Positions 1-8,619 of a stretch of DNA of 64,000 bases are shown here, one piece after another; within the stretch, counting starts at the first letter, position 1; each line of letters opens with the position of its first letter. The translations under genes and the position numbers were made by a program. The notes beneath the pieces are model-generated. The model was not told where the DNA came from. It ran no database searches and was given only the letters and a program-made list of their open reading frames with translations. This DNA comes from a bacterium (GTDB lineage Bacteria > Hinthialibacterota > Hinthialibacteria > OLB16): positions 231,615 through 295,614 of the forward strand of contig JAJVIK010000002.1 of NCBI GenBank assembly GCA_022072055.1, written 5' to 3'.

Positions 1-13
1 CTCCGGATTCTCC

Positions 14-1624
14 GTGAACATCTTTCGCGGCAGTCGGCTGATGACTAAAGCCCACGGCGCACTGCCTCGAACCTTGGCCCGCCATTTGGCGTTGACAGCC
101 CTACTACTCCTGGCGGCGGGTCATCAGGCCTACTTTGCGTTTCGCGTGGATCGTCTCAATCCGGTTCCGGAGTATGACGAGGCGGTCTACGCCGATCTGG
201 CGCGGGAGTGGGCGCGCTCCGGCGCGCCGCTTCGTCGCATGGGACCTCAGCCTTCGTTCTACTACATCCACCCCTACCTCCAAACCGCGCTCTGGAGCAT
301 CCCGGTCCGTTTGGACAACTCTTCCGAGACTCCCCAATCCTCCTCCAAGGCGCTCGCCCTCCTTCGCGTCATGCGTTGGCTGACTACTCTTCTCGCGTTC
401 TCCGCGCTTGCGGCGCTCTTGGGGTTCCCGGGTCGAATCTCCATGACCTGGGGGATCACAATCCTGGTGCTCCTGGGCTGGAATCCCCTGTGGCTCAAGT
501 ATTCCCACCTGGTCTATCTGGAAGCCCCCGCCGCCCTGTGGGTGCTGCTTTCAATTCTCACACTGAACCGGGCCATTTCCCAGACAAGGGACAGCCTGTC
601 GGCCCTGAGTGGCGCGTTTTGCGGTTTGGCGGTCATCACCAAATACATCGCCCTTCCGTGGGAGCTTGCCGCCATGACCTTCCTGTTGTGGAGATCAGTC
701 CGTGGGGGGAGAGGATACCAGCCCCTTTGGGTATGGATGGCGGCCTTTGGGGCTGTGTTTTCCAGCTGGCCGCTCCTCATCCTGATCAAAGGCAGCCCGA
801 GCGACTGGCTTGCCCGTTCGCTCGGAAGGTGGGGATCCTTTCAAGCCGGGCAAGGGGGGGACCCCCGCACCGACTGGGGGATTCTTCGCCTGATATGGGA
901 GACGGTTCGAGAGATGGGGCCAGTCCATGCTTTGCTGCTTGCGCTCGGCTTCCTGTTCCTGCTCTTGGGCCGGATTGGAAGCCGAGGTCTACTGCGAGGG
1001 TTGAGGCTGCATTCCATCTTCCTGTCCGTGTTTGTTCTTTTCTGGCTTGCTTCACCGACACGCGACCCGAAATTCCTGGTTGTGGCTCTTCCCTCATTCT
1101 GCCTTGTCGCGGCCATCGGATGGGTCGCGATACTCGGCATGCTCTGGGAAAAGGCTCGATCCGTTCCCCTCGGACACCCGCTTGTGAGTCTGGTCGGGGC
1201 CTTGGCTCTCCTGACCGCCTTCCCGGTGGATGTGCTGGGACTCGACCAAAGCCCACTCAGGAAGCTGTACCCCACCGACCATGCCTACACTCGAATCTGC
1301 CTTCCCCACGGCGTGGATTACCCGCCGCTGGTGGATGCACTAGAGGCGATGGAGGGGTCTGACCAACCGATCCTGGTGGGACGTCAAGGCCCCATTGTCG
1401 GCTACCTGGCCGATCGAGCCTACAGCCTGCTTTATGTCCGGAGAGAGGAGTCGGAAGTGGCCCGACTGCTCGACTCAAGAGCGCACTTGGTCCTTGATGA
1501 CACCTGGGAGAGCTGTCTGGCGGGTCTCTCAGAGCAGGGCAGACTCCGCATGCGGGAAAGAATCATGGAGGAATACAAGGAGGTCTGGCGTTCCGGGCGG
1601 GTTCGGCTGCTGAACCCGATCTGA
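14..1624 (+). CDS. GT39-like (ArnT/PMT-type) membrane glycosyltransferase, start uncertain
   Basis: Polytopic membrane protein of about 530 residues with many hydrophobic spans. Just after the first span (about residues 25-43) comes a Y-D-E-A-V-Y element (Y54, D55, E56), the acidic first-loop signature of GT-C enzymes that use polyprenyl-phosphate sugars as donors (GT39/ArnT/PMT type). The C-terminal 100 residues are soluble and probably periplasmic. The reading frame is open to the left edge, so the gene may begin upstream; in-window starts are GTG at 14 and ATG at 41, neither with a clear Shine-Dalgarno sequence. It is co-directional with the FkbH/ACP/MBOAT genes 135 bases downstream, which suggests a role in the same surface glycan. 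The acceptor and sugar cannot be told from sequence. Confidence 0.75.
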   Translation: MNIFRGSRLMTKAHGALPRTLARHLALTALLLLAAGHQAYFAFRVDRLNPVPEYDEAVYADLAREWARSGAPLRRMGPQPSFYYIHPYLQTALWSIPVRLDNSSETPQSSSKALALLRVMRWLTTLLAFSALAALLGFPGRISMTWGITILVLLGWNPLWLKYSHLVYLEAPAALWVLLSILTLNRAISQTRDSLSALSGAFCGLAVITKYIALPWELAAMTFLLWRSVRGGRGYQPLWVWMAAFGAVFSSWPLLILIKGSPSDWLARSLGRWGSFQAGQGGDPRTDWGILRLIWETVREMGPVHALLLALGFLFLLLGRIGSRGLLRGLRLHSIFLSVFVLFWLASPTRDPKFLVVALPSFCLVAAIGWVAILGMLWEKARSVPLGHPLVSLVGALALLTAFPVDVLGLDQSPLRKLYPTDHAYTRICLPHGVDYPPLVDALEAMEGSDQPILVGRQGPIVGYLADRAYSLLYVRREESEVARLLDSRAHLVLDDTWESCLAGLSEQGRLRMRERIMEEYKEVWRSGRVRLLNPI

Positions 1625-1758
1625 GGTATCCTTGGCGTAGGCGCGCCTTCGGGATTCGTGATAAGGTCCCGTCGCTCCTTGGGCGGAGGAAGATTCGCCT
1701 GCCTGATTGACAAGAAGCCCGTTACTTGCCGGAATTCGATCCACTCTTAACCAAGAAC

Positions 1759-3696
1759 ATGGGTTCCATGGGCAGACTTGAGGAAATCCTGGAAGAATAC
1801 CTGACCGCGTCCCCGGCAAGGAAAAGAGATTGTTTCAATCTTGCGGTCAAGGCCCTGAAGGCGGAGCTGGCGGCGGAACGATTTGAGGAGGCGGCGAGCG
1901 GCCTGGCAAGAATGGTCGCAGTGGACCTCGATTACCCCTCCGCACGGACCCTGATCGGCCTCCGCGAACGGCTCCAGGGGCGCGTGGACACGACCGGCCC
2001 CTCCGCGCGGCTCGCCATCCTGGGCGGGTTCACCACGACACAGCTTGCCTCCCTGATCGAGCTGTTCCTTTTCGCCGCCGGGGCGAAAGTGGAGATCCTG
2101 GAGTCGGAATATGGCATCTTCCGCCAGGATATCCTCGATCCGAATTCCCCGCTCTATCGCTTCCATCCCAATCTGGTCTACATCGCGGTGGGGCGTCACG
2201 ATCTAAGGACCCTCCCCTCGCTTGGAGAGGACGCCCAAGGCGCGCGAGAATGGATGGACACCGAGTTCTCTCAATGGGCCGGCTTGTGGGAGGTCCTGCA
2301 GGATCGCCTCGGATGCCAGATCATCCAGAACAACTTCGATCCTCCCCCCTGGAGAGTTCTGGGCAATTACGAGACCACTCACCCCTCCAGCCCAAGCCGA
2401 CTCATCCAGGATCTCAACCGCAAGCTCGCGGACGAGGCGCCGGCCCATGTGCTTGTGCATGATGTCGGCGAGCTGGCCGCCGCCGCTGGGCGCTGGGCTT
2501 GGGGAGACACCCGGTATTACTTCGAGGCCAAGCTCCCCTGCGCCCCGGAGTTGTTGGTCGATTACGCCCACAGTGTCGCCTCGCTGGTCCTGTCCCAACT
2601 GGGACTCGGGAAAAAATGCCTTGTGACCGATCTGGACAACACGCTGTGGGGCGGGGTGATCGGGGATGATGGGCTTGGGGGCATCCGACTCGGGCATGGG
2701 AGCGGCGAAGGGGAAGCCTATGTCGAGTTTCAGCGCCACCTGAAGGGGCTCCAGAGCCGCGGGGTGATCCTCGCGGTGTGCAGCAAGAACAGCGAGGAAT
2801 TGGCCCGCGAGCCGTTCGAGAAACACCCGGAGATGGCTCTCCGCCTGGAGGACATCTCCTGTTTTGTGGCCAATTGGGAGGACAAGGCCGCCAACTTGCG
2901 CGCCATCGCGCGGACCCTGGATATCGGGTTGAATTCGCTGGTGTTTGTCGATGACAATCCGATGGAGCGCGCGCTGGTCAGGCGGCTCGCCCCGGAAGTG
3001 GCCGTCCCGGAAATACCGGAGGATCCCGCCGGCTTTATCCGGGCGCTGGAGAAACACCGCTATTTCCAGGTGACCTCCCTGGCGGGCGAGGATTTCCGTC
3101 GGACGGATTTCTATCGCGCGAACGCCGAGCGGCGCGAGGCGGAGAGCGCGGCGGGCAGCTTGGACGAGTTTCTCGGCTCGTTGAGGATGACCGCGAAAGT
3201 CGCCCCGATCGACTCGACCAACCTGGAGCGCTGTGTCCAGCTGATCCAGCGCTCGAACCAGTTTAACCTGACCACTCGGCGGAGGGCCTCCGGCGAGGTG
3301 CTGGCCCTGGTCGAGGATTCGCGTTGGGTGACCGTCGCGGTCTCCCTGGCGGACCGCTTCGGGGACCATGGGCTGATTTCGGTGGTTCTGGCCCGCCTCG
3401 AAGGCGAGGTTTTCCGGATCGACACCTGGCTGATGAGCTGCCGCGTGTTGAAACGCGGGGTGGAGCGTTTTCTGCTCAATCATCTGGTGAGCGAGGCGGG
3501 GAAACGTGGGGCGGAAAAGCTGATCGGGGAATACATCCCCACCGCGAAGAATGGGCTGGTCCGGGATCATTACTCCGATCTGGGGTTCACCCGGATTGGC
3601 GAGGAACAGGATGGGAGCTCCCGGTGGGAGCTCGATATCACGGGGGGTTGGACGCCGCTTCCAACCCACATTGAGGAGATGCAAGCGAATGGATGA
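1759..3696 (+). CDS. FkbH-type HAD-IIIC phosphatase/acyltransferase with C-terminal GNAT-like domain
   Basis: About 645 residues. The N-terminal 270 residues resemble the SGNH-like region of FkbH family proteins. The HAD core has D291-L-D293-N-T-L-W-G-G, a conserved C-S-K-N element with C341, and the F-V-D-D-N-P motif (D398, D399, N400), followed by a GNAT-like C-terminal region containing the family block S-N-Q-F-N-L-T-T. Characterised FkbH proteins take 1,3-bisphosphoglycerate, dephosphorylate it and load glyceryl onto an acyl carrier protein. The next gene is an ACP whose start overlaps this stop by 8 bases, which strongly supports that chemistry. The start is uncertain: ATG 1759 is chosen over TTG 1726 and ATG 1768, and none has a good ribosome binding site. 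Confidence 0.9.
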   Translation: MGSMGRLEEILEEYLTASPARKRDCFNLAVKALKAELAAERFEEAASGLARMVAVDLDYPSARTLIGLRERLQGRVDTTGPSARLAILGGFTTTQLASLIELFLFAAGAKVEILESEYGIFRQDILDPNSPLYRFHPNLVYIAVGRHDLRTLPSLGEDAQGAREWMDTEFSQWAGLWEVLQDRLGCQIIQNNFDPPPWRVLGNYETTHPSSPSRLIQDLNRKLADEAPAHVLVHDVGELAAAAGRWAWGDTRYYFEAKLPCAPELLVDYAHSVASLVLSQLGLGKKCLVTDLDNTLWGGVIGDDGLGGIRLGHGSGEGEAYVEFQRHLKGLQSRGVILAVCSKNSEELAREPFEKHPEMALRLEDISCFVANWEDKAANLRAIARTLDIGLNSLVFVDDNPMERALVRRLAPEVAVPEIPEDPAGFIRALEKHRYFQVTSLAGEDFRRTDFYRANAERREAESAAGSLDEFLGSLRMTAKVAPIDSTNLERCVQLIQRSNQFNLTTRRRASGEVLALVEDSRWVTVAVSLADRFGDHGLISVVLARLEGEVFRIDTWLMSCRVLKRGVERFLLNHLVSEAGKRGAEKLIGEYIPTAKNGLVRDHYSDLGFTRIGEEQDGSSRWELDITGGWTPLPTHIEEMQANG

Positions 3697-3943
3697 ACTG
3701 CGCGCGCAGCTGCAGGAGGTGTTCCGCGAGGTATTCGATGATGAGGAGATCGCCCTCCGGGACGAGATGACCGGGAATGACATCGAGGGGTGGGATTCGC
3801 TCATGCATCTCAATCTGATTATCGCCGTGGAAAGCCGCTTTGGGGTCAAGTTCGCCACCTCCGAAATCTCCAACCTCCGCAATGATGGGGAGAATGTGGG
3901 CAGCATGGTGAGCCTTCTGGCCAAGAAACTGGGGCGCGGTTAG
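3689..3943 (+). CDS. Acyl carrier protein
   Basis: An 84-residue acidic, helical carrier protein. The phosphopantetheine site is the D-S-L motif in G-W-D-S-L-M-H (S37). The start is fixed by a GAGGAG ribosome binding site at 3673-3678 and by the 8-base overlap with the upstream FkbH-type gene. The next gene starts two bases after the stop. This is a stand-alone carrier next to FkbH, MBOAT and methyltransferase genes, not the fatty-acid ACP, whose usual fab neighbours are absent. It most likely carries the acyl unit formed by the FkbH-type protein. Confidence 0.9.
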   Translation: MDELRAQLQEVFREVFDDEEIALRDEMTGNDIEGWDSLMHLNLIIAVESRFGVKFATSEISNLRNDGENVGSMVSLLAKKLGRG

Positions 3944-3945
3944 CC

Positions 3946-4842
3946 ATGTGCGGATACCTCGACGAAATCCAGGAAGTCGCTCGCAAGGAGTTCGGGCTCA
4001 CCGAGGGGAGCTTCATCAAAAATCGAAAACTCTTTGGGAGAGCCTGGGAGCAGGAGTTCGACTCGTTCCTACGCGCGGCGTTCGTGGACGGCGCGGAGTA
4101 TCGGAAGGCGCTTACCGGCTACACCACTTATATCGTGGATGTGATGCGCCAACTGGTGGCCTTCCAAAAGGATGGGACCTACGCCCCGCTGACCTATGAG
4201 GAGGCCACCCACAAGGTCTACCAGAACGAGGACCGGATGATGAACGAATACCTTCCGGGCCACCTCATCAGTCAGTTCCTATGGGTCCACCATTACCGTC
4301 ACCTTCTGTTTTTCAGGACCTTCTTCCTCCGGGACATGGCCCTTTCCGCGGACCAGCGCTTCCACGATGTCGGAGTCGGGACCGGCTTTTATTCGAGCGT
4401 GATCCTGAACGGCCTTCCCGGCGCGCGGGGTCATGGCTGGGACCTCAGCCCCCATTCGCTCAAGTTCACCGAACGTCTGCTTTCCCGGTTCGGGACCGCG
4501 GAGCGGTACACCTCGCATTTGAGCGACATACTCACGGCCCCGGATATCGAGCCGCTTCCGTTCGTGGTTTCCGTGGAGGTGCTCGAGCACCTGGAGGATC
4601 CCCTCACCTTCCTGATCGGACTCAGGAAGATGGTCGCGCCGGGCGGCAAGGCCTTCATCACCGCCGCGCTCAATTCCCCGCACGAGGACCATGTGTACCA
4701 CTATCGCACCGAGCTCGATGTGCTGGACCAGGTGCGAGCCGCCGGGTTCCATGTGGAAAATGCCTTTTCGGCGTACGCCTATCCCCCCACCAAGCGCTCG
4801 CCCCTGGTTCCTTCGGTGGAGGCCGTGATTGTCACCACTTAG
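3946..4842 (+). CDS. Class I SAM-dependent methyltransferase
   Basis: 298 residues. The SAM-binding motif I is D141-V-G-V-G-T-G147 and the post-motif strand is F-V-V-S-V-E-V-L-E-H (206-215), typical of Rossmann-fold methyltransferases. The N-terminal 120 residues form a helical extension that may read the substrate. The gene starts two bases after the ACP stop, so translation is probably coupled. In methoxymalonyl-ACP pathways an O-methyltransferase acts on an FkbH-derived glycerate unit; a comparable role here is an inference from gene order, not from sequence similarity to FkbG. Confidence 0.85.
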   Translation: MCGYLDEIQEVARKEFGLTEGSFIKNRKLFGRAWEQEFDSFLRAAFVDGAEYRKALTGYTTYIVDVMRQLVAFQKDGTYAPLTYEEATHKVYQNEDRMMNEYLPGHLISQFLWVHHYRHLLFFRTFFLRDMALSADQRFHDVGVGTGFYSSVILNGLPGARGHGWDLSPHSLKFTERLLSRFGTAERYTSHLSDILTAPDIEPLPFVVSVEVLEHLEDPLTFLIGLRKMVAPGGKAFITAALNSPHEDHVYHYRTELDVLDQVRAAGFHVENAFSAYAYPPTKRSPLVPSVEAVIVTT

Positions 4843-4875
4843 CGCGGCGCGCGTGGGCGGCATGAACGGACGGGA

Positions 4876-6120
4876 ATGAATGTCGCGAGCCTTGAATTCC
4901 TTCTCGGCCTGTTTGCCTTGGGCGCGGCCTTCTTCCTGCTCGCAGGGCATCTCTCACGCCGATGCGCGTTGTTCGTTCTGAACCTCGCGGTTCTCTATCT
5001 GGCGAACCCCGCTCCGCTCAGTTGGATCCTCTTGGGGGTCTTCCTGGTTACGGGGTATGGAACCGCCCTGTGGGCGCGGGCGCGATCCGCCAAGGGCGCG
5101 GTGGCGCTCTATCTCGCCGTCTTCACCTTGGTTTTTGTGATCCTCAAGCGCTACGACTTTCTTCTTCCGCTCCTGCCCGGTCTTATTCTCGAGCATCCCA
5201 TCCTGATCACCGGATTGAGTTATATTTTCTTCCGGCAGGTCCACTTCATCGTGGATGCGATCCAGGGGCAGATCGAGAATCCATCGTTCTGGACTTATCT
5301 GAACTATCAACTCAATTTCTTCTGCCTGCTCTCCGGACCGATTCAGCGATACCAGGATTTTGCGAGCTACTGGGTTGCCCCAGAGCCGCCGCCGGCCTCT
5401 CGGGAGGAGGTCCTTCGAGCCTTCCTGCGGATCCTGATGGGGGTGGGCAAGGTGACTGTTTTGGCCGCCGCGCTGCTCATGGCCTACGACCGGATGGGGG
5501 AATGGCGATTAACCTGGCTTTCTCAGGCGAATGCAGCCCCTCTGCCGGTCACCCTGGCGTGGTTCTTGGGGATGCTCTACGCCTACCCGCTGTATGTCTA
5601 TCTGAACTTCGCGGGGTACTGCGATATCGTGATCGGGGGCGCGTTTCTGATCGGAATGAGACTGCCGGAGAACTTTGACCGCCCTTACCTGTCCCGAAAC
5701 CTGATTGATTTCTGGACACGCTGGCACCGCACATTGGGTTTCTGGGTGCGCGACTACATCTTCACCCCTCTCTATATGGCCTTGGCGAAACGTAGTCCCC
5801 AAGCCGCCTCCAGGTGGGCCTTTGCCTGCTATTTTGTGGCCTTCTTTCTGGTGGGGATGTGGCATGGGTCTAATCTGAAGATTGTGGTCTTCGCGCTTCT
5901 CCACGGAATCGGCGTCTCAGCGGCCAAACTGTGGGAAGCCTGGCTGCTCAAACGCGGTGGAAGAGCGGGCCTTCGGAAGTATCTTGAATCCCGCCCGATC
6001 CGCGCGCTTGCGGTGTTCCTCACACTGCATTACTTTGTCTTCACGGTTCTATTCTTCCCGACTCACCTCGCGGCGGAGGCGACTCCGCTGCATGCCCTCC
6101 TGGCTTGGTTGCAGTGGTGA
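4876..6120 (+). CDS. MBOAT-family membrane O-acyltransferase (AlgI/DltB type)
   Basis: 414 residues with about ten membrane spans. Hallmarks of the bacterial MBOAT family are W280-T-R-W283-H284-R and G-M-W-H330-G-S-N, where H330 matches the invariant catalytic histidine. AlgI, PatA and DltB-type enzymes move acyl groups from cytoplasmic donors to extracytoplasmic polymers with a periplasmic SGNH-like partner. Such a partner is encoded at 6734. The upstream FkbH/ACP genes suggest that the donor is an acyl-ACP, as in DltB, which uses D-alanyl-DltC. The acceptor is unknown. Confidence 0.92.
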   Translation: MNVASLEFLLGLFALGAAFFLLAGHLSRRCALFVLNLAVLYLANPAPLSWILLGVFLVTGYGTALWARARSAKGAVALYLAVFTLVFVILKRYDFLLPLLPGLILEHPILITGLSYIFFRQVHFIVDAIQGQIENPSFWTYLNYQLNFFCLLSGPIQRYQDFASYWVAPEPPPASREEVLRAFLRILMGVGKVTVLAAALLMAYDRMGEWRLTWLSQANAAPLPVTLAWFLGMLYAYPLYVYLNFAGYCDIVIGGAFLIGMRLPENFDRPYLSRNLIDFWTRWHRTLGFWVRDYIFTPLYMALAKRSPQAASRWAFACYFVAFFLVGMWHGSNLKIVVFALLHGIGVSAAKLWEAWLLKRGGRAGLRKYLESRPIRALAVFLTLHYFVFTVLFFPTHLAAEATPLHALLAWLQW

Positions 6121-6167
6121 GTGGAGTGGGGAATCCGTGAGCAAAACCGCCGGAAGAGAGACGCGCG

Positions 6168-6602
6168 ATGAACCTTGAACAGCTCTCGTTCCATCACTTC
6201 GGACTTGCGGTCAAAAGCCCGGAGAGCGCCCTCCGTTTGCTCAGGGGTATGGGTTACACCGTGGGGGAGACACTGCGCGAGCCGATCCAGAATGTCCGGC
6301 TGATTCTGTGTACCCACCCCAGCGCGCCGGATGTGGAGATCATTTTTCCAACCGAGACCCCCGGGCCGGTGGATGCCATCCTTGCCAAATCGAGGGAGAG
6401 AATCTACCACCTGTGCTACGAAATCGACGATCCCGAGGCGACACTGGCCGAGATCGAGGCCAAGGGGCTCCGGGTAGTTTGCGTCTCGCCGCCCCAACCC
6501 GCACTGCTCTTTGGGAACCGAAAGGTCTCGTTTCACTATGTGGAAGGGTTTGGTTTGATTGAACTCCTCGAGAGAGGGAAGGGAGCGGAGCCGCATGTCT
6601 GA
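6168..6602 (+). CDS. VOC (glyoxalase/epimerase) superfamily protein
   Basis: 144 residues with the paired beta-alpha-beta-beta-beta modules of the vicinal-oxygen-chelate fold. Candidate metal ligands fall where expected: H10 in S-F-H-H-F-G-L-A-V, H81 in I-Y-H-L-C-Y and E132 in G-L-I-E-L-L. The overall pattern is closest to methylmalonyl-CoA epimerase-like VOC proteins. In this operon it could epimerise or isomerise the ACP-bound unit, which is an inference. Its last 8 bases overlap the small membrane-protein gene that follows. Confidence 0.8.
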   Translation: MNLEQLSFHHFGLAVKSPESALRLLRGMGYTVGETLREPIQNVRLILCTHPSAPDVEIIFPTETPGPVDAILAKSRERIYHLCYEIDDPEATLAEIEAKGLRVVCVSPPQPALLFGNRKVSFHYVEGFGLIELLERGKGAEPHV

Positions 6603-6732
6603 ACGAATCGCGCGCTTCCTGTCCAAACGCCCGACCCTGGCCGTGGCGGTGGTGACTCTCCTTGCGGTCCTGGTCACTCTGGTCCTGCTCGCGGTCCGTC
6701 ACGAGCCGGCGGTTCTTTACGAGGCATTCTGA
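6595..6732 (+). CDS. Small single-span membrane protein (45 residues)
   Basis: The ATG at 6595 overlaps the VOC stop by 8 bases, and its TGA is followed one base later by the ATG of the SGNH gene. This tight packing supports a real gene. The product has a short basic N-terminus (M-S-E-R-I-A-R-F), one hydrophobic helix (about residues 13-34) and a short tail ending L-Y-E-A-F. The layout recalls the roughly 50-residue DUF5989 proteins found beside surface-modification genes, but the resemblance is too weak to assign. It could be an accessory subunit for the MBOAT. Confidence 0.7.
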   Translation: MSERIARFLSKRPTLAVAVVTLLAVLVTLVLLAVRHEPAVLYEAF

Positions 6733-6733
6733 G

Positions 6734-7777
6734 ATGAGCAAGGCAAGCCTTGAAGTGTCCGTGGCCGATGCCCACCGGTTCCAGGTCGGAGTCTCGCTGC
6801 TCCTGCTCGTGGCCGTGTGCGCCACCTTCGCGCTCGTGGACCTGCTTGCTCAAGACCGGACCCTTGAAGCCTGGTTTCGGGACCGTGAACTGGAGTTCAG
6901 GGAACAGGCGAATCTGGTCTTCCCAAACAACGGCTATTTTGTCGATTTCGAGGACCGAATGCTCCTCGATGAGCTCCCTCACGCCGACTATTCTCATGGT
7001 GGAACCTATTTCTTTGGCTCCTCGAACCTCAAGTGGGGGTTGATGACCTGGACTCTGCCGGAGGAGCAGCGGCGCTTGGTGCACAACTACGGCATCGGGG
7101 CCACGAATCACACCACCCAGTTTCAATTCATCCGATATCTTGTCGACCACGAAGGCTGGCTCGCCGCCGGGGGGGAAAAGACCCACGCGGTGCTCGCCGT
7201 GTGCTACCGAAGCGCGGTGGAGAAGGGGGATTTCTTTCCGAGCCTGTGGACCCGTCACGGCTTCTACTCTTACAATCAGGAACGGGGGATCACCCCCCGT
7301 GGAATCCCAAGAGTCCTCAGGAACTACAGGATCGATCGGGAACGCTGCGCCGGTTTTCTTTCGCTGGCCGCCAAGTCTGCTTGGTGGGCGCTCTGGGGAC
7401 GCGAGGCGCGCGCGGCCCCGAGGGACACCACGGTTTACCGAGCGAGGCTGGTCGAAACCATCGAGTCCACCGATTGGCGGAAGGTCATGGACCAAGAGGT
7501 CGCGGAACTCGGGAGAATGCTGGACTACCTCCGCGAGCGCGGAGTTCGGGTTTCGGTGGCGCTCCTGCCGCGGGTGAGCTGGACCCACGAGCTTCCCTAT
7601 CCCGCGCGGTATTTGGAGGGCGTGACCCGAATCTGCCGAGCTCGCTCGACTCCACTCCTCGATCTCTCGGCGCTCCTTCCGGATGAGGAGTTCGTGGATT
7701 CCTCGCATGTCAATTTGACCGGCCTCCGCAAGCAGCACTCGGCCCTGATGTCCTTCGCGGGAGTTCCCACGCTCTGA
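6734..7777 (+). CDS. Membrane-anchored SGNH-like protein, probable partner of the MBOAT
   Basis: 347 residues from the ATG at 6734, one base after the preceding stop. One N-terminal membrane span (about 18-36) is followed by a large extracytoplasmic domain. F-F-G-S-S-N (G95-S96-S97-N98) sits where SGNH proteins keep the nucleophile block, and D322-S-S-H325-V-N-L-T-G matches the D-x-x-H catalytic block with its usual following residues. AlgJ/AlgX, PatB and DltD-type proteins with this fold accept the acyl group from an MBOAT and pass it to the glycan. The local identity to any one of them looks low. Confidence 0.75.
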   Translation: MSKASLEVSVADAHRFQVGVSLLLLVAVCATFALVDLLAQDRTLEAWFRDRELEFREQANLVFPNNGYFVDFEDRMLLDELPHADYSHGGTYFFGSSNLKWGLMTWTLPEEQRRLVHNYGIGATNHTTQFQFIRYLVDHEGWLAAGGEKTHAVLAVCYRSAVEKGDFFPSLWTRHGFYSYNQERGITPRGIPRVLRNYRIDRERCAGFLSLAAKSAWWALWGREARAAPRDTTVYRARLVETIESTDWRKVMDQEVAELGRMLDYLRERGVRVSVALLPRVSWTHELPYPARYLEGVTRICRARSTPLLDLSALLPDEEFVDSSHVNLTGLRKQHSALMSFAGVPTL

Positions 7778-7830
7778 ACTCGCCGGGGAGTAGTCTTGGC
7801 GGGAGAAGTAGGGTATGAAGTCGAGTCGCC

Positions 7831-8598
7831 ATGAAATGGATTCGCAAGCGCGTCTTGAGCGGGGAGCTTCTCTCCGGGACCTTCTTGAACCTGGGATCCG
7901 GCCTGACCGCCGAAATCGCGGGGCAGGCTGGGTTTGACCATGTGATCCTCGACCTGGAGCACGGTTCCGGGGACCAGGAGAGTTTGGTTGCCCAGCTCCA
8001 GGCGCTGGAGGCCACATCGGCGGCGGCCGTGGTCCGAGTGGCGTCCAACGAAGCGCCGCGTTTCAAGCGCGTCCTCGACCTGGGGCCGAGCGGAGTGATG
8101 GTCCCGATGGTGAACACGGCGGAAGAGGCGCGCCAAGCGGTGGCCGCGAGTCGCTACCCGCCCGAGGGAAACCGAGGCGTGGCCGGATGGAACCGCGCCT
8201 GCCGATTCGGGCCGGGTTTCGAGGAGTACTTCAAGGAAGCCAACCGGAACCTGCTGGTCGTGGTTCAGATCGAAACCCCCGAGGCCCTGGGAAACCTGGA
8301 CTCCATCGCAGAGGTCGAGGGTGTGGATGTCCTCTATGTGGGACCCACCGACTTGAGCGTCTCGCTCGGAATCCCGCGACAGTTCGAGCATCCCCACATG
8401 CAGGAAGCTTACGACAAGGTGGTGGCGTCGGCGCGCAAGCATGGGAAAACGGCGGGTATTCTCGCCCCCCGATATGAACTTCTTGAAGGGTTTATCGGCA
8501 GGGGCTTCACTTTTGTCAGCGTCTCCTCCGATGGCGCGGTGGTGGCCGAGGGGTTATACCGTCTGGCCGCTGGCTTTGCTCAGTTCCGGACCCGCTAG
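7831..8598 (+). CDS. HpcH/HpaI family class II aldolase
   Basis: 255 residues covering the whole family length. L-D-L-E-H-G (H44, the probable base), E148 in Q-I-E-T-P-E and D174 in G-P-T-D-L-S-V-S-L-G (metal ligands) are all present. Family members cleave 4-hydroxy-2-oxo acids such as 2-keto-3-deoxy-sugar acids to pyruvate or similar products plus an aldehyde. It begins a block of three small-molecule enzymes downstream of the acylation genes. It could serve sugar-acid catabolism or, less likely, supply a three-carbon unit. Confidence 0.88.
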   Translation: MKWIRKRVLSGELLSGTFLNLGSGLTAEIAGQAGFDHVILDLEHGSGDQESLVAQLQALEATSAAAVVRVASNEAPRFKRVLDLGPSGVMVPMVNTAEEARQAVAASRYPPEGNRGVAGWNRACRFGPGFEEYFKEANRNLLVVVQIETPEALGNLDSIAEVEGVDVLYVGPTDLSVSLGIPRQFEHPHMQEAYDKVVASARKHGKTAGILAPRYELLEGFIGRGFTFVSVSSDGAVVAEGLYRLAAGFAQFRTR

Positions 8599-8619
8599 AG
8601 AAAGAGGCAACAGACCCGC

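Noticed and set aside
2203-3924. Long open frame antisense to the FkbH-type gene
   Set aside because: Its translation is Arg/Pro/Gln-rich without family motifs, while the plus strand encodes complete HAD and ACP signatures. High GC content leaves antisense frames open.
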